Shown: positions 17,589 to 27,382 of the stretch, piece by piece | Layout: each line of letters opens with the position of its first letter | How positions within the stretch are numbered: the stretch's first letter is position 1 | Source of the DNA: Chitinophagaceae bacterium | GTDB lineage: Bacteria; Bacteroidota; Bacteroidia; Chitinophagales; Chitinophagaceae | Reading direction: 5' to 3' | Assembly: GCA_027486835.1 (NCBI GenBank) | Contig: JAIXOJ010000215.1 | Span: 1 to 38,096 of the forward strand | Length of the DNA stretch: 38,096 nucleotides | The notes under the pieces: generated by a model | What the model was told of the DNA's origin: nothing | Database searches by the model: none | Seen by the model: the letters and a program-made list of their open reading frames with translations, nothing else | Translations under genes and position numbers: made by a program

Positions 17589-18017
17589 ATGACCTTCGCT
17601 CCAATTCTCGCTTGGCTCATTCTCCAGACTATGCCACACCGACAGCAAATCCCTGCATTTATCTTTGGTGGCTTATATGATTTTGCAGGTCAAATCAGAG
17701 AAAAGAGTATTTCAAAAGGATACTTTCAATTTGTATATGCTCAACACTTAAAGCATTTCTTGAAAAAAAAGGAACTAATTTTTACCCAAGAACGAGATGA
17801 TGAATATCGCTATAACGAGCTCTATTTTCAAGATGGTCGTTATTATGCTAGTATGGAAAGCGGTGATTCCAATAAAAAAAATCTGGTAGGCATCATTGAC
17901 CTTAAACTTAAAAAAGTGACGGTTGCCGCTAAACCCGCTAACTTCTTAAAACCTGCCAATAAGCTACCCGAAAATAACAAAATGCAAAGCCTTGCCACCT
18001 GTAATTGTGGGCAATAA
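17589..18017 (+). CDS. Hypothetical protein, probably with a rebuilt 5' end
   Basis: The frame encodes 142 residues from ATG 17589. The part from about residue 30 ([20 protein letters not shown], then [20 protein letters not shown]) is well-formed and protein-like. The first 28 residues come from GC-richer sequence next to a CTCGCTATCGCAAGCGTG stretch reminiscent of the REP contexts at 1050 and 19006, so the native start may have been replaced. The end ([10 protein letters not shown]) is duplicated as [10 protein letters not shown] at 19052-19086. No family is recognised, and there is no signal peptide. Confidence 0.45.
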   Translation: MTFAPILAWLILQTMPHRQQIPAFIFGGLYDFAGQIREKSISKGYFQFVYAQHLKHFLKKKELIFTQERDDEYRYNELYFQDGRYYASMESGDSNKKNLVGIIDLKLKKVTVAAKPANFLKPANKLPENNKMQSLATCNCGQ

Positions 18018-18028
18018 ATGCATACTAT
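17983..18028 (+). repeat. Duplicated gene tail, copy A
   Basis: These 46 bp match 19052-19097 at 43 positions and span the last codons (QSLATCNCG), the stop and ATGCATA beyond it. Copy A is the end of the 17589 gene. Confidence 0.85.
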
Positions 18029-18287
18029 CTCGAAATATCGTGTAAATGGTCAGGCGAAGCAAGTTTTGATGATCTGCTTAATATGCTTGATTAATGCAAA
18101 ATTTCTTACTAGATACCAAAATTCTGATGGCATATCTAAAGGTGGAGATTGTGGAGGGGTTGTAAGTGGTTAGTTTTGAGTTAGTACAGTTTTAGGCGAT
18201 TTAACCAGAAAAAACAAACACTTTTTTTAAACACGAAAGTTATAAACTGAAACCAAGTATTTTTATCAATATTGAAAACAAGAAATT

Positions 18288-18554
18288 ATGGAACAAATTG
18301 GTGAAGAAGTATTGGGTTGGGAGGACATCAAAAGCAGGTATCCTAATGAATGGGTAGTAATTGCCAACCCTTTGTTTGATGGAATGACTATATTGGAAGG
18401 GATTGTTTTATCACATCATTCCGATAAACGTGTGGCAAGCATAGAAGGGGGCGAGCGCAGAAAAGGGTTTCAAAAATTCACGTTGACGTTCACTGGAGCG
18501 CATCTTTCAAATTATCATATTGGATTATTAAAAACAATACACAAACCACTTTAA
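18288..18554 (+). CDS. Small conserved protein paired with an aspartic protease
   Basis: The 88-residue soluble protein (MEQIGEEVLGWEDIKSRYPN, EWVVIANPLFDGMTILEGIV) is intact. I recall proteins with this opening as small conserved genes directly upstream of retropepsin-like proteases in Bacteroidota. Here the protease frame overlaps or abuts its end and is broken. The conserved segments are EWVVIANP and EGGERRKGFQKFTLTFTG. The function is unknown. Co-occurrence suggests it partners or regulates the protease. AT-rich DNA upstream (18018-18287) holds no gene. Confidence 0.65.
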   Translation: MEQIGEEVLGWEDIKSRYPNEWVVIANPLFDGMTILEGIVLSHHSDKRVASIEGGERRKGFQKFTLTFTGAHLSNYHIGLLKTIHKPL

Positions 18555-18949
18555 AACCAACAAATTACCCTTTTGAATGGCTTGGCAATGACGGTCTAAT
18601 GGTTGTTCATGTAGAAATTAATGGCGAAAGCATATTGCCATTTTTATTGGATACGGGTTCTTCTGACACCTATCTTGATAAGAATATATTGTAGATAGAG
18701 CAAATTAGCCTGAAGGAAGCAATCGGACAAGTGGAGGTGGAAACGGCAAACGGTAGAATGTTTGCTGATGTATTTACCATCAATTCAATTGAGGTATTTG
18801 GCACTCTATTTACAAACTATCCCATCCAGATCATTGATTTTATTGCAAATGGCATAATATCTAATTATTCAGGTGTGTTGGGCATGGATATTTTGAAGCA
18901 CAAAAACCTGTGTTTCCATTTTGACAAAAACACAATCAGTTTTTCTTGA
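18554..18949 (+). pseudogene. Retropepsin-like aspartic protease interrupted by TAG
   Basis: The frame reads LKPTNYPFEWLGNDGLMVVH, then the active-site motif FLLDTGSS (a DTG catalytic aspartate), then DTYLDKNIL, and hits TAG at 18692-18694. It continues in the same frame to 18949 with NGRMFADVFTINSIEVFG and the second clan AA landmark GVLGMDILK. The protein would be about 130 residues, normal for a single-domain retropepsin that works as a dimer. The single in-frame stop, with both halves otherwise well preserved, points to a recent nonsense mutation. Stop-codon readthrough is a less likely alternative. No clear ATG precedes ATG 18599. Confidence 0.7.
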
Positions 18950-19005
18950 AGTTTGATTTGGTTGCCCAGCTACTCCTCGACATTCGCTAATATCTACAAT
19001 TGCTT

Positions 19006-19026
19006 CCGCACGCGTTTCGCGTGTGG
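19006..19026. repeat. REP-like hairpin, second CCGCACGCG copy
   Basis: The stem CCGCACGCG/CGCGTGTGG is identical to that at 1054-1074 but the loop is TTT instead of TGC. The GCTTCGCT flank is also shared. No transposase is near, so this is a dispersed copy. Confidence 0.6.
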
Positions 19027-19051
19027 CTTCGCTTAGTTGTTAAAAAAATCC

Positions 19052-19097
19052 TGCAAAGCCTTGCCACCTGTAACTGTGGGGAATAAATGCATAGTAT
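19052..19097 (+). repeat. Duplicated gene tail, copy B (orphan)
   Basis: This copy carries the codons [12 protein letters not shown] and TAA at 19084-19086 with no gene in front of it. Only 25 bp separate it from the REP-like hairpin at 19006-19026. It has diverged from copy A at three of 46 positions. Confidence 0.8.
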
Positions 19098-19451
19098 TTC
19101 CAGAAAGCGTATGAACACATGGTGCTATAGTTACCAAAGCAGAGCACTTTCTTACACCAAGATGAAAGAAACCAGAAGACTTTCCTTTTTTGAATCACCC
19201 AATTGCGATGCTCACTAATTAATCAACACCAACCTTCATTTCTGGTAAACTCAGTTAGAAGCTTGTAAAAAACGACTCTATTTGTCTTCCTAGTCTTTGT
19301 GTCTTCTTTGCTAAAGAAACTTTGCGCACTTTGCGTGGAAAATACCCTCAATCTGTCATTAGAATAAGGATGATTGTTTCTTTCCAGAATCAATACGCAA
19401 AGAAGTTATAGTATATGGTTATTTATTCGCTTGCTATATTTTGGCAAATGC

Positions 19452-19694
19452 TTATTTCTTAATATACAAAACTACCAACCCTATCATAGCTGCTATTTGA
19501 CCAATCCAAAAAATAAACATCCACTTGATTAGGTCTGATTTTGATACAGCTATTTCTTTACGGAGATGACCGATATCCTCTTTATTTGCCAAGACATCTT
19601 TCTTCTCTTGATATTTTTGTTCCTGTTTTGTTTCTAGCAACTCAAGCAGGGTGGTAGCTTCTTGTTCAGAAAACCTAGATTTAAAAAATTTCAT
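19452..19694 (-). CDS. Small coiled-coil protein with C-terminal membrane anchor
   Basis: The 80-residue protein has a charged helical N-terminal part (residues 1-52, with heptad-like LLELLETKQEQKYQEKK and KEDIGHLRKEIAVSK). One membrane helix follows (about 57-77, WMFIFWIGQIAAMIGLVVLY) and it ends IKK. This is the layout of CCDC90/DUF1640-like bacterial proteins, where the LIKWMFIFWIGQ segment is familiar. It is predicted to sit in the inner membrane with the coiled coil in the cytoplasm. The function is unknown. It is a single gene. Confidence 0.7.
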   Translation of the reverse strand: MKFFKSRFSEQEATTLLELLETKQEQKYQEKKDVLANKEDIGHLRKEIAVSKSDLIKWMFIFWIGQIAAMIGLVVLYIKK

Positions 19695-19927
19695 ACACCT
19701 TTAGTTCTAATGCACTCATCTTTTCCGATTTTGAAGCGAATATAATTGAAGATTTTAAATAAAAAATAGTTGATCCTCGCTCGTACTGCTGCTTCCTAAC
19801 TACGCAACACCGAGCATTAATGGTAGGCTTAACGGGAAATAACATTAGGAAATCTCAACTATCAGTAAAGGAGAGATTCTATAGCCTAACATCTCCCCCT
19901 AAATAGACATTACATTCCTACAATTCC

Positions 19928-21481
19928 TCACGACTTCGCTCGCTTTCTATCCAAGAACCGTTGTTTTCGAATTTCCTGAACAGGCACTTGTTTTATTTTA
20001 CTTTCTAGCCAGCCAATGATGTCTAAATACATAAACGAGCGACTTTCCAGCGGGTTAGACTCTAGCTTTTCTAGCTTTTCTTTCAATTGTTTAAAGGCAG
20101 GAATAAGTTTTTGGGGCGATAAGGAAAAAGATTTTCTGATAAACTTAAACACCTCTTCTTCCACCGTGCTTAGGCTGTTCATTTTAGCCATAAACCGATA
20201 AACCGATTTGATTAAATATTCCAGCAATTCAAAATTGCCCAATTCGTAATGGGCAATCAAGTGCAATAAGCGGGCATAACATTGTAGGTCTGTACGCAGA
20301 CTCACTTTCCAGTGAATGATTTTGTTCAGGTAATCAATGGTTTTTTCGTTGTTGCCACTGCCGAAATAAAGGCAGGCAATCTTGTAATAGAACACCAACA
20401 CGCGATGCTTATCTAGGTGCAACAAGTATTCTTCTAATTTCTCTTCAATATGGGGTACGAGTTCTAGCCCTTCGGTGAAACTGCCTTCTAAAAAGTGCTT
20501 GTTTATTTTGCCAAGGTGTAAATACACAAAGGTTTGGATGGCTGCATTTTGGGTATTGGTTGCTGCTGGCGAGGCTGCAAAAGATTCAAACCTCGCTAGT
20601 TCTTGCGCAAAACGGTCGTAATTATTTAGGTTGAAATGCGCACTTAATAGGTTGTGTAATCCCCGTATATATTGCCCTGGTTCAATGGATTTCATTGCAG
20701 GTGCTTCGTCAAATAGGCTTACCCATTTGCTTGTGTATCGGTAATACATCAAAAGGTCTTGCTGGATAAATCCATACCAGCAATAAGATTGATACAAATA
20801 CAGTTTAGCATAAAAACCCAAATCTTCAAAGTGGTAAACAGGCAAGTTTGTTTGGAAAAATGCCTTGATTGCATGTACGTCTTTGTTGTCTCTTGCGTGA
20901 CCATGCTCTATATACCACCCATATAGTTGAAGGGCAAGGTTTGAAAGTTTCCCTATAAAATATAGCTGGGTATTAATGGTGTCGGTTTCAATGCTCAACG
21001 CATCAGATCGGTTGCCAATACTTCTAGTGATGTGCAGGGTTTCAATTTTCTTTTCAAAAATGATAGCCTGCATTTGAAACGTAATTTGATGGTGGGCTTT
21101 GGCGGTTTCTTTGATTCTGTCCAACACTTTTAAGCTTTGCAAGTACAAGCCCTTGTTATACAGAATCTTGGCAAAGTCCATTTGCTCATGCAGTTGTAAA
21201 TCGATATTGTCGTCGTCTTTTAGCAAGCGTAGGCTGCTCAATATTTGTTTGTAGAGGTGTGCCTTCGTGTTAGACAACTGCAATTTTGATAAGCTCGGAA
21301 TTTTTTTGAGTAACACCGTTTCGTCGTATTCATGCATCTTATCAAGGGCATCAAAAAGCGAGATGATTTTGAGGTTATCATCAGAAGCATTCCGCTGTAC
21401 ATACAATTTAAAATTGCGCTTCTCTCCCTTTTGAAGCGATTTTACCAGCTGAAACAAATTGTCAGTACTTCTATTAGGCAT
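19928..21481 (-). CDS. Large TPR-like helical protein, unknown function
   Basis: The 517-residue soluble protein is predicted all-helical. It begins MPNRSTDNLFQLVKSLQKGE, followed by KRNFKLYVQR, an opening I associate with a family confined to Bacteroidota. The body has repeated helix pairs of TPR/SEL style (LYLQSLKVLDRIKETAK, NEKTIDYLNKIIHWK, NFELLEYLIKSVYRF) and a basic C-terminus (IRKQRFLDRKRAKS). No catalytic motif and no signal peptide are visible. A scaffold or regulator role is plausible but unproven. It is divergent from leuA, sharing a 257-bp upstream region. Confidence 0.75.
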   Translation of the reverse strand: MPNRSTDNLFQLVKSLQKGEKRNFKLYVQRNASDDNLKIISLFDALDKMHEYDETVLLKKIPSLSKLQLSNTKAHLYKQILSSLRLLKDDDNIDLQLHEQMDFAKILYNKGLYLQSLKVLDRIKETAKAHHQITFQMQAIIFEKKIETLHITRSIGNRSDALSIETDTINTQLYFIGKLSNLALQLYGWYIEHGHARDNKDVHAIKAFFQTNLPVYHFEDLGFYAKLYLYQSYCWYGFIQQDLLMYYRYTSKWVSLFDEAPAMKSIEPGQYIRGLHNLLSAHFNLNNYDRFAQELARFESFAASPAATNTQNAAIQTFVYLHLGKINKHFLEGSFTEGLELVPHIEEKLEEYLLHLDKHRVLVFYYKIACLYFGSGNNEKTIDYLNKIIHWKVSLRTDLQCYARLLHLIAHYELGNFELLEYLIKSVYRFMAKMNSLSTVEEEVFKFIRKSFSLSPQKLIPAFKQLKEKLEKLESNPLESRSFMYLDIIGWLESKIKQVPVQEIRKQRFLDRKRAKS

Positions 21482-21738
21482 TGTAATCGGTTTTGGTTGA
21501 AAGCCTTGCTGAGTAAGCGTTTTAGAAAAACAGGCCTTATTTATACAGCGTAAAATAAAGCCTATTTTGACTTAATTTCAAATTTTAAGCGATTATGTTT
21601 GTTCGTGCTGGTCTAGCTTTTTTTTATGAAGGGAAATGAAATTGTTGCTACAGTATAATTTCAATAAGATAAAGCGGATAATGGCAACTCTTATTTTACC
21701 TGAACTTTTTAATAAACGAAATATCAATCTACCTCTAC

Positions 21739-22917
21739 ATGTCGCACAATAAGATACACATTTTCGATACCACACTTAGAGATGGCGAGCAAGTGCCGGG
21801 CTGTAAACTAAATACCAAAGAAAAAATTGAATTAGCCCTTTCCTTAGAGCAACTAGGGGTTGACATCATTGAAGCAGGATTTCCCATATCCTCTCCTGGC
21901 GATTTTGAAAGTGTACACGAAATTTCAAAAATCATTAAAAATGCCACCATTTGCGGCCTCACGCGTGCCGTTCAAAAAGACATTGAAGTGGCCGCTGCCG
22001 CTCTGAAACCAGCCGTTCGCCCAAGAATACATACGGGCATCGGGGCATCGGACATACACATCAAATACAAATTCAACACCACTAGAGAAGATATAATAGA
22101 CCGAGCGGTAAAAGCAGTTAAGTTGTCTAAAAACTTTGTGGACGATGTGGAGTTCTATGCAGAAGATGCAGGAAGGGCAGATTTGTCTTTTTTGGCTTTA
22201 CTAATTGAAAAAGTGATTGCCGCGGGCGCAACCGTGGTGAATATTCCAGACACTACTGGATATTGTTTGCCGCATCAATATGGTGCCATTATTGCCTACC
22301 TAAAAAATCATGTATCCAATATTGACAGAGCCATTATTTCTTGTCATTGCCACAACGATTTAGGGTTGGCTACCGCTAATTCTATTGCAGGAGTAGCCCA
22401 CGGTGCACGCCAAATAGAATGCACCATCAATGGATTGGGCGAGCGTGCTGGCAACACTTCCTTAGAAGAGGTAGTGATGATTATTAAGCAACACAAAGAA
22501 CTTGATTTATATACCGACGTAAATAGTCAATTACTATATCCCCTCAGCCGACAAGTAAGCGATACCATGCGGGTGCCTACTCAGCCAAACAAGGCCATTG
22601 TGGGGGCAAATGCCTTCTCCCATTCGAGCGGTATTCATCAAGATGGCTTTTTAAAAGAAGCAACCACCTACGAAATTATTGCTCCATCAGAAGTAGGTGC
22701 AGACCTGTCAAAGATTGTTCTTACAGCGAGAAGTGGTCGCAGTGCTTTAGCGTTTAGGTTACACAAATTGGGCTATCAATTTACCAGAGATGAAATTGAT
22801 ACGCTTTATGAATTATTCTTGCAGGTAGCAGATAGTAAAAAAGAAGTAGCTGATAATGATTTGCACCAAATGATACCAGAAAGTATGAAAATAGTGGCCG
22901 ACGCAATGGCCCATTAA
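21739..22917 (+). CDS. leuA: 2-isopropylmalate synthase, short form
   Basis: The enzyme condenses acetyl-CoA with 2-oxoisovalerate, the first committed step of leucine synthesis. The HMGL-like TIM barrel is complete. It has [13 protein letters not shown] (residues 9-21, catalytic Arg and metal Asp), [15 protein letters not shown] (metal His pair), [15 protein letters not shown] and [12 protein letters not shown]. At 392 residues it stops after the linker subdomains and lacks the C-terminal LeuA allosteric domain found in about 510-residue enzymes. Leucine feedback should therefore be weak or differ. It heads the co-oriented leu/ilv cluster, with leuB 164 bp downstream. A citramalate or homocitrate synthase role is less likely given leuB and the ilv genes beside it. 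Confidence 0.9.
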   Translation: MSHNKIHIFDTTLRDGEQVPGCKLNTKEKIELALSLEQLGVDIIEAGFPISSPGDFESVHEISKIIKNATICGLTRAVQKDIEVAAAALKPAVRPRIHTGIGASDIHIKYKFNTTREDIIDRAVKAVKLSKNFVDDVEFYAEDAGRADLSFLALLIEKVIAAGATVVNIPDTTGYCLPHQYGAIIAYLKNHVSNIDRAIISCHCHNDLGLATANSIAGVAHGARQIECTINGLGERAGNTSLEEVVMIIKQHKELDLYTDVNSQLLYPLSRQVSDTMRVPTQPNKAIVGANAFSHSSGIHQDGFLKEATTYEIIAPSEVGADLSKIVLTARSGRSALAFRLHKLGYQFTRDEIDTLYELFLQVADSKKEVADNDLHQMIPESMKIVADAMAH

Positions 22918-23081
22918 CGATTGCTTCATTGGAAACTGCTTTTGTCGGCGTAAATATTTCCTACTTAACTAATTACTTTAACCCATTACTAAACATAGGG
23001 GGTTTCTACCATTAAAAGAAACGATTCTAGGGATTGAGTGCTGCTACAACCCCACTATTAACCCAAAAAAATTGTCATTAC

Positions 23082-24197
23082 ATGAAAAAGAAAATTGCCA
23101 TTATTGCTGGAGACGGAATAGGCCCAGAAGTAACCAACCAATCAATTAAAGTACTTAACGCAGTAGCTGAACATTATGGGCACGAGTTCGAGTATGCTCC
23201 CTGCCTCATGGGGGCAGTGGCCATTGATAAAACTGGCGAACCATTGCCACAAGAAACCATCGATATCTGCATCAGTAGCGATGCGGTATTACTAGGTGCA
23301 GTGGGCGATCCAAAATATGATAACGACCCCAATTCTAAAGTGCGCCCAGAACAAGGTTTATTGGGCATCAGAAAGGCGTTACAATTGTATTGCAACATTC
23401 GTCCTACCACCATTTATCCATCACTAGTACACCTATCCCCACTAAAAGAATCTTTTTTGCAAGGGGTTGATTTGGTAATTTATAGGGAGCTTACAGGCGG
23501 TATTTATTTTGGCAAAAAAGAAATTAGCAAAGACGGTCTTTCTGCAACCGACACCTGCACCTACAGTGCTTTTGAAATAGAGCGTATTGCACATTTAGCT
23601 TTCAAAGATGCTTTGTTGCGCAGAAAAAAAGTGACCTTGGTGGATAAGGCCAACGTGCTAGAATCGTCCCGCTTGTGGAGAAAAGTGGTGCAGCAAGTGG
23701 CGGCATCCTATCCTGATGTAACAGTGGACTACATATTTGTGGACAATGCGGCCATGCAAATGATTCTGAATCCAAAACAATTTGATGTGGTACTTACAGA
23801 GAATATGTTTGGCGATATCATCAGCGATGAAGCCAGTGTATTAAGCGGATCTATTGGTTTAGCACCATCAGCGTCTGTGGGACATACCACCGCCCTTTTC
23901 GAACCAGTACACGGTTCCTATCCACAAGCTGCGGGAAAAGATATTGCCAATCCTATTGGTTCGATACTTTCTACAGCCATGATGTTGGACTTTTTTGGAT
24001 TGCATGAAGAAGCAAAACGAGTTCGTGAAGCGGTGTCATGGACTCTCAGCAATCGATTTGTGACCAAAGACATTGACCCCATTAATTTTTATTTCACTTC
24101 TACCCTAGGCGAATTAATTGCTGATTATGTTGGTCATAAAATAACCGACCAAGTGAATCATGAAAATATTGAACTTAGAAAATCAACGGTAATCTAG
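23082..24197 (+). CDS. leuB: 3-isopropylmalate dehydrogenase
   Basis: The enzyme oxidatively decarboxylates 3-isopropylmalate with NAD+. ATG 23082 gives 371 residues beginning MKKKIAIIAGDGIGPEV, the conserved family start. The frame extends to a TTG at 23034, but that adds 16 residues with no conservation. Visible motifs are LLGAVGDPKYD, RPEQGLLGIRKAL (substrate-binding Arg residues), NMFGDIISDEASVLSGSIGL (metal-binding Asp) and FEPVHGSYPQAAGKDIANP (NAD-binding). It follows leuA in the same direction. The isomerase subunits leuC and leuD that act between LeuA and LeuB are absent from the window. A large palindrome follows the gene at 24276-24310. Confidence 0.93.
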   Translation: MKKKIAIIAGDGIGPEVTNQSIKVLNAVAEHYGHEFEYAPCLMGAVAIDKTGEPLPQETIDICISSDAVLLGAVGDPKYDNDPNSKVRPEQGLLGIRKALQLYCNIRPTTIYPSLVHLSPLKESFLQGVDLVIYRELTGGIYFGKKEISKDGLSATDTCTYSAFEIERIAHLAFKDALLRRKKVTLVDKANVLESSRLWRKVVQQVAASYPDVTVDYIFVDNAAMQMILNPKQFDVVLTENMFGDIISDEASVLSGSIGLAPSASVGHTTALFEPVHGSYPQAAGKDIANPIGSILSTAMMLDFFGLHEEAKRVREAVSWTLSNRFVTKDIDPINFYFTSTLGELIADYVGHKITDQVNHENIELRKSTVI

Positions 24198-24275
24198 GGG
24201 AACGTAATTCGGCGTTAATCCCTTAATAGATACGCAAATATGTAGTAACCTAGAATTTGAGTTGAAGAATCGAGT

Positions 24276-24310
24276 TAGACCTGACAGGTTTTTAAAACCT
24301 GTCAGGTCTA
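24276..24310. terminator. 35-bp palindrome, likely bidirectional terminator or dispersed hairpin
   Basis: Seventeen-base arms (24276-24292 and 24294-24310) are perfectly complementary around one base, reading TAGACCTGACAGG... inward. I recall this GACCTGACAGG hairpin as very common between genes in Bacteroidota. It lies between leuB and ilvD, so it may end the leu transcript or stabilise the 3' end. It lacks a long T-run. Confidence 0.6.
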
Positions 24311-24454
24311 AACCAAATGGAACGTTTTATAGAATGCGTTTGGTTCTTAGAAGGGACATATTGCTGTTGATAACTAGAACTAAGCATTAATAATGAGTAC
24401 CAACCATTTTAACCTTAAGATAATTCAAATCACTCACAATTAAGCATTAAAAAA

Positions 24455-26134
24455 GTGGAACTAAATAAATACAGTAAAACAGTAACGCAGGATATTACCC
24501 AGCCAGCAGCGCAGGCAATGCTGTATGGGATAGGCTTAACAGATACAGATTTAGCAAAAGCTCAGGTAGGAATTGCCAGTATGGGATGGGATGGTAATAC
24601 CTGCAACATGCACCTAAACGACTTGGCGAAAACCATTAAGAAAGGCGTTTGGGAAAATGATTTGGTGGGGCTAATTTTCAATACCATTGGTGTGAGCGAC
24701 GGAATTAGTAATGGTACTGACGGTATGCGCTACAGCCTCGTAAGCCGCGACATTATTGCAGACAGCATAGAAGCGGTGTGCGGTGCACAGTATTACGATG
24801 CTGTGATAGCCGTGCCTGGATGCGACAAAAACATGCCCGGTTCTGTTATCGCAATGGGTCGTTTAAACAGACCTGCCATTATGGTGTATGGTGGCACCAT
24901 TGCGCCAGGACATTACCAAGGGCAAGACCTCAACATTGTATCTGCATTTGAAGCATTAGGTCAAAAAATAGCGGGCAACTTGAGCGAAGCCGATTTCAAA
25001 GGCATTGTAATGAATAGTTGCCCTGGTGCAGGCGCTTGTGGAGGCATGTACACAGCTAATACGATGGCTGCGGCAATTGAAGCATTGGGTATGAGTTTGC
25101 CTTTTTCATCGTCTAATCCAGCAATTAGCGAAGCCAAGGACATCGAATGTCAAGCAGCAGGAAAAGCCATCCGATTGTTACTAGAAAGAGATATTAAACC
25201 CAAAGACATCATGACCCGCGCTGCTTTTGAAAACGCATTGGTGGTTATCATGGTGTTGGGGGGCAGTACCAATGCAGTGCTTCATTTAATTGCCATGGCC
25301 AAAAGCGTGGACATTCCATTAACCCAAGATGATGTACAAGCGGTAAGCAATCGCATTCCTGTATTGGCCGATTTTAAACCAAGCGGTAAATACTTGATGC
25401 AGGACTTGCACGAACACGGCGGCGTTCCTGCGGTAATGAAATACCTACTTAGCAAGGGATTACTTGATGGTACCTGTTTAACCGTAACGGGCAAAACCTT
25501 GGCAGAGAATTTAGCTACAGTGCCTGACATTGATTTTGAGACCCAAAAAATATTGTACCCATTAGAAAACCCCATCAAAGCCACCGGACATCTTCAAATT
25601 CTCTATGGGAACTTGGCAGAAAAAGGCAGTGTGGCCAAAATAAGCGGTAAAGAAGGGGAAAAATTTGTAGGGCCTGCACGAGTTTTTGATGGAGAAAAAG
25701 AACTCATCTCGGGTATTCAATCGGGGAGAGTAAAAGCGGGCGATGTAGTAGTCATTCGCTATGTTGGGCCAAAAGGGGGGCCGGGAATGCCAGAAATGCT
25801 AAAACCTACTAGTGCCATCATTGGTGCAGGATTAGGAAAATCAGTGGCTTTAATCACTGACGGGCGTTTCAGTGGGGGCACGCATGGATTTGTGGTAGGG
25901 CATATTACCCCCGAGGCGTATGTAGGTGGCACTATTGCGCTAGTCCAAGATGATGACATTATTGAATTAGATGCCGTAAATAATACCATCAACCTCAAAG
26001 TATCCGCTGAAATTTTAGCTGAACGTAGGGCTAAATGGATTCAACCACCCTTAAAAGCGACCAAAGGATTACTTTTTAGGTACGCACATTGTGTGAAAGA
26101 TGCGAGCGAGGGTTGTGTAACGGATGAGGTGTAA
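24455..26134 (+). CDS. ilvD: Dihydroxyacid dehydratase
   Basis: This Fe-S enzyme dehydrates 2,3-dihydroxy acids to the 2-oxo acid precursors of Val, Ile and Leu. It has 559 residues, of usual length. Cluster ligands are visible as Cys50 (NTCNMHL), Cys123 ([10 protein letters not shown]) and Cys195 ([14 protein letters not shown]). The C-terminal active-site loop [16 protein letters not shown] is intact. The start is GTG 24455. It gives [13 protein letters not shown], the expected family N-terminus, and no in-frame ATG exists before residue 22. The gene runs with leuAB and ilvBNC, but accessory genes separate it from ilvB by 2.5 kb. Confidence 0.95.
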   Translation: MELNKYSKTVTQDITQPAAQAMLYGIGLTDTDLAKAQVGIASMGWDGNTCNMHLNDLAKTIKKGVWENDLVGLIFNTIGVSDGISNGTDGMRYSLVSRDIIADSIEAVCGAQYYDAVIAVPGCDKNMPGSVIAMGRLNRPAIMVYGGTIAPGHYQGQDLNIVSAFEALGQKIAGNLSEADFKGIVMNSCPGAGACGGMYTANTMAAAIEALGMSLPFSSSNPAISEAKDIECQAAGKAIRLLLERDIKPKDIMTRAAFENALVVIMVLGGSTNAVLHLIAMAKSVDIPLTQDDVQAVSNRIPVLADFKPSGKYLMQDLHEHGGVPAVMKYLLSKGLLDGTCLTVTGKTLAENLATVPDIDFETQKILYPLENPIKATGHLQILYGNLAEKGSVAKISGKEGEKFVGPARVFDGEKELISGIQSGRVKAGDVVVIRYVGPKGGPGMPEMLKPTSAIIGAGLGKSVALITDGRFSGGTHGFVVGHITPEAYVGGTIALVQDDDIIELDAVNNTINLKVSAEILAERRAKWIQPPLKATKGLLFRYAHCVKDASEGCVTDEV

Positions 26135-26270
26135 ATTCAACAAGACTCTATTTTGATGATTCAAAAAGAAAGAGGAAATGGTAACTTAAATCCCTATTGT
26201 ATAGCAATATGCATTTCTAATTTTCAGATACCCATTTGTTGTTTCTAGATTAATATACCCACATAGTAGT

Positions 26271-27077
26271 ATGAAGATTCGTTTTTTTTTCCTGTTTTTA
26301 AGTTGTGCCTATTGGAGCTTTGGCCAAGAGGTGAAAGGGCAATATTTTGACGATTTAAACTTGCCATGTGATGCAGCTTCCGCTAGTTACTACCAAGAAA
26401 CTACTAAAACAAATCGTCTGACTTATCAAAGAATCAAGTACTACTGGCCTTCAAAAAAATTGCTGAGTACGGCAACTTATCTAGACAGTAACTGGGGAAA
26501 GTATTCTGGCTTAGCGTTGGAATACTATGAAAGCGGTAAGCTAAAAGATTCTTCATTTTCTAATGATACTGGAAAAATAATGTATGGCTATACATACTAC
26601 GAAACTGGTAAATTACTACAGCATGTAACCTATGGAATTGGTAATTATTTTGAATTACACGATTACTATGAAAATGGGGTTGAACGAGTGTATTCTTACT
26701 TGAAAGATGGAATGAAAGAAAGTTCGGTAATTGGATATGATGAAAACGGCCAAGTGATACCCAATTATATTTTTCATAAGGAAGCAGAATTCGATGGAGG
26801 AATGGAAGGATGGGTTAGTTTCTTACAGAAAAATCTGAAATCTAATACCCCAAATAAAAACAAAGCTCCCATTGGTAGATACAAGGTTATGCTAAATTTT
26901 CTCGTTGACAAAAATGGTAAAATATCAATGGCCAGAGCGGAAAATGATCCTGGGTATGGCACGAAAGAAGAAGCCTTGAGGGTTATCAATAAAAGTCCTC
27001 GTTGGAAACCCGCCATACTCTACAATGAACCTGTAAAATATAGAGCCAGACAGCCAATAACATTCGTATTGGAATAA
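26271..27077 (+). CDS. Exported MORN-like/TonB-C protein, paralogue 1
   Basis: The 268-residue protein has a signal peptide (residues 1-18, ends YWSFGQ). A middle section of YYESGKL/YYETGKLLQH/YYENGVERVY units resembles the YwqK/MORN-like repeats of Bacteroidota. A C-terminal TonB-like domain follows (about 168-268: EFDGGMEGWVSFLQKNL, YKVMLNFLVDKNGKISMARA, EEALRVINKSPRWKPAI). No membrane anchor or Pro-rich spanning region is present, so it is not a classic TonB energy transducer. The role is unknown, periplasmic. It lies inside the ilv cluster. The paralogue at 27756 and the remnant at 27101-27213 point to local duplication. Confidence 0.8.
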   Translation: MKIRFFFLFLSCAYWSFGQEVKGQYFDDLNLPCDAASASYYQETTKTNRLTYQRIKYYWPSKKLLSTATYLDSNWGKYSGLALEYYESGKLKDSSFSNDTGKIMYGYTYYETGKLLQHVTYGIGNYFELHDYYENGVERVYSYLKDGMKESSVIGYDENGQVIPNYIFHKEAEFDGGMEGWVSFLQKNLKSNTPNKNKAPIGRYKVMLNFLVDKNGKISMARAENDPGYGTKEEALRVINKSPRWKPAILYNEPVKYRARQPITFVLE

Positions 27078-27100
27078 CGATAACAGAAACTGTAACAATA

Positions 27101-27213
27101 GAACCTGAATTTGTTGGAGGAAGGGTAGTCCCAAGTGGAAACCAGCCATTGAAAACGGTAAACCAATAAAGCATCGGATGCGTCAAACGTTAACATTCGT
27201 TGTAAATAATTAG
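27101..27213 (+). pseudogene. Remnant of a third TonB-C paralogue
   Basis: EPEFVGGR (from 27101, frame 2) corresponds to the EFDGG start of the TonB-like domain. After a frame change, SPKWKPAIENGKPI followed by RMRQTLTFVVNN (27127-27213, frame 1) corresponds to its end. The central 60 or so residues are missing. An internal deletion with frameshift has left just the two edges of the domain, 24 bp after the stop of paralogue 1. Confidence 0.8.
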
Positions 27214-27313
27214 CCCCCAAAAATGAAATGTAGTTTGAACTAAGAATAAAGAATCAGTGAGCTTAATGAGATTGCAAATACAAAAATGAAAATTGGGAAT
27301 GAAAAATTATACA

Positions 27314-27332
27314 TGGTCACAAATTGTGACCA
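27314..27332. repeat. Palindrome TGGTCACAA/TTGTGACCA
   Basis: Nine-base arms around one base form a perfect dyad. It is a diverged, shorter copy of the palindrome at 27402-27436; the shared core is TGGTCRCAAATTGYGACCA. Confidence 0.75.
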
Positions 27333-27382
27333 CATAAAGTAAAGTGATAGCAATCTAAACGGTATGATTACTTCATTGCGTA

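Larger units (their letters stand above)
18950..19451. other. Gene-free 500 bp with REP hairpin, gene-tail copy and a common non-coding motif
   Basis: The stretch contains the REP-like hairpin (19006-19026), the duplicated gene tail (19052-19097) and, at 19281-19341, a CTTTGTGTCTTC/TTTGCGCACTTTGCG type sequence. I recall that last sequence as a widespread non-coding relic in several phyla. No gene is seen. Confidence 0.5.

Noticed and set aside
21681-21752. Leucine-containing 23-codon frame overlapping the leuA start, as a leader peptide
   Set aside because: Five scattered leucines are not a run, the frame overlaps the leuA start codon, and there is no following hairpin, so chance is more likely.
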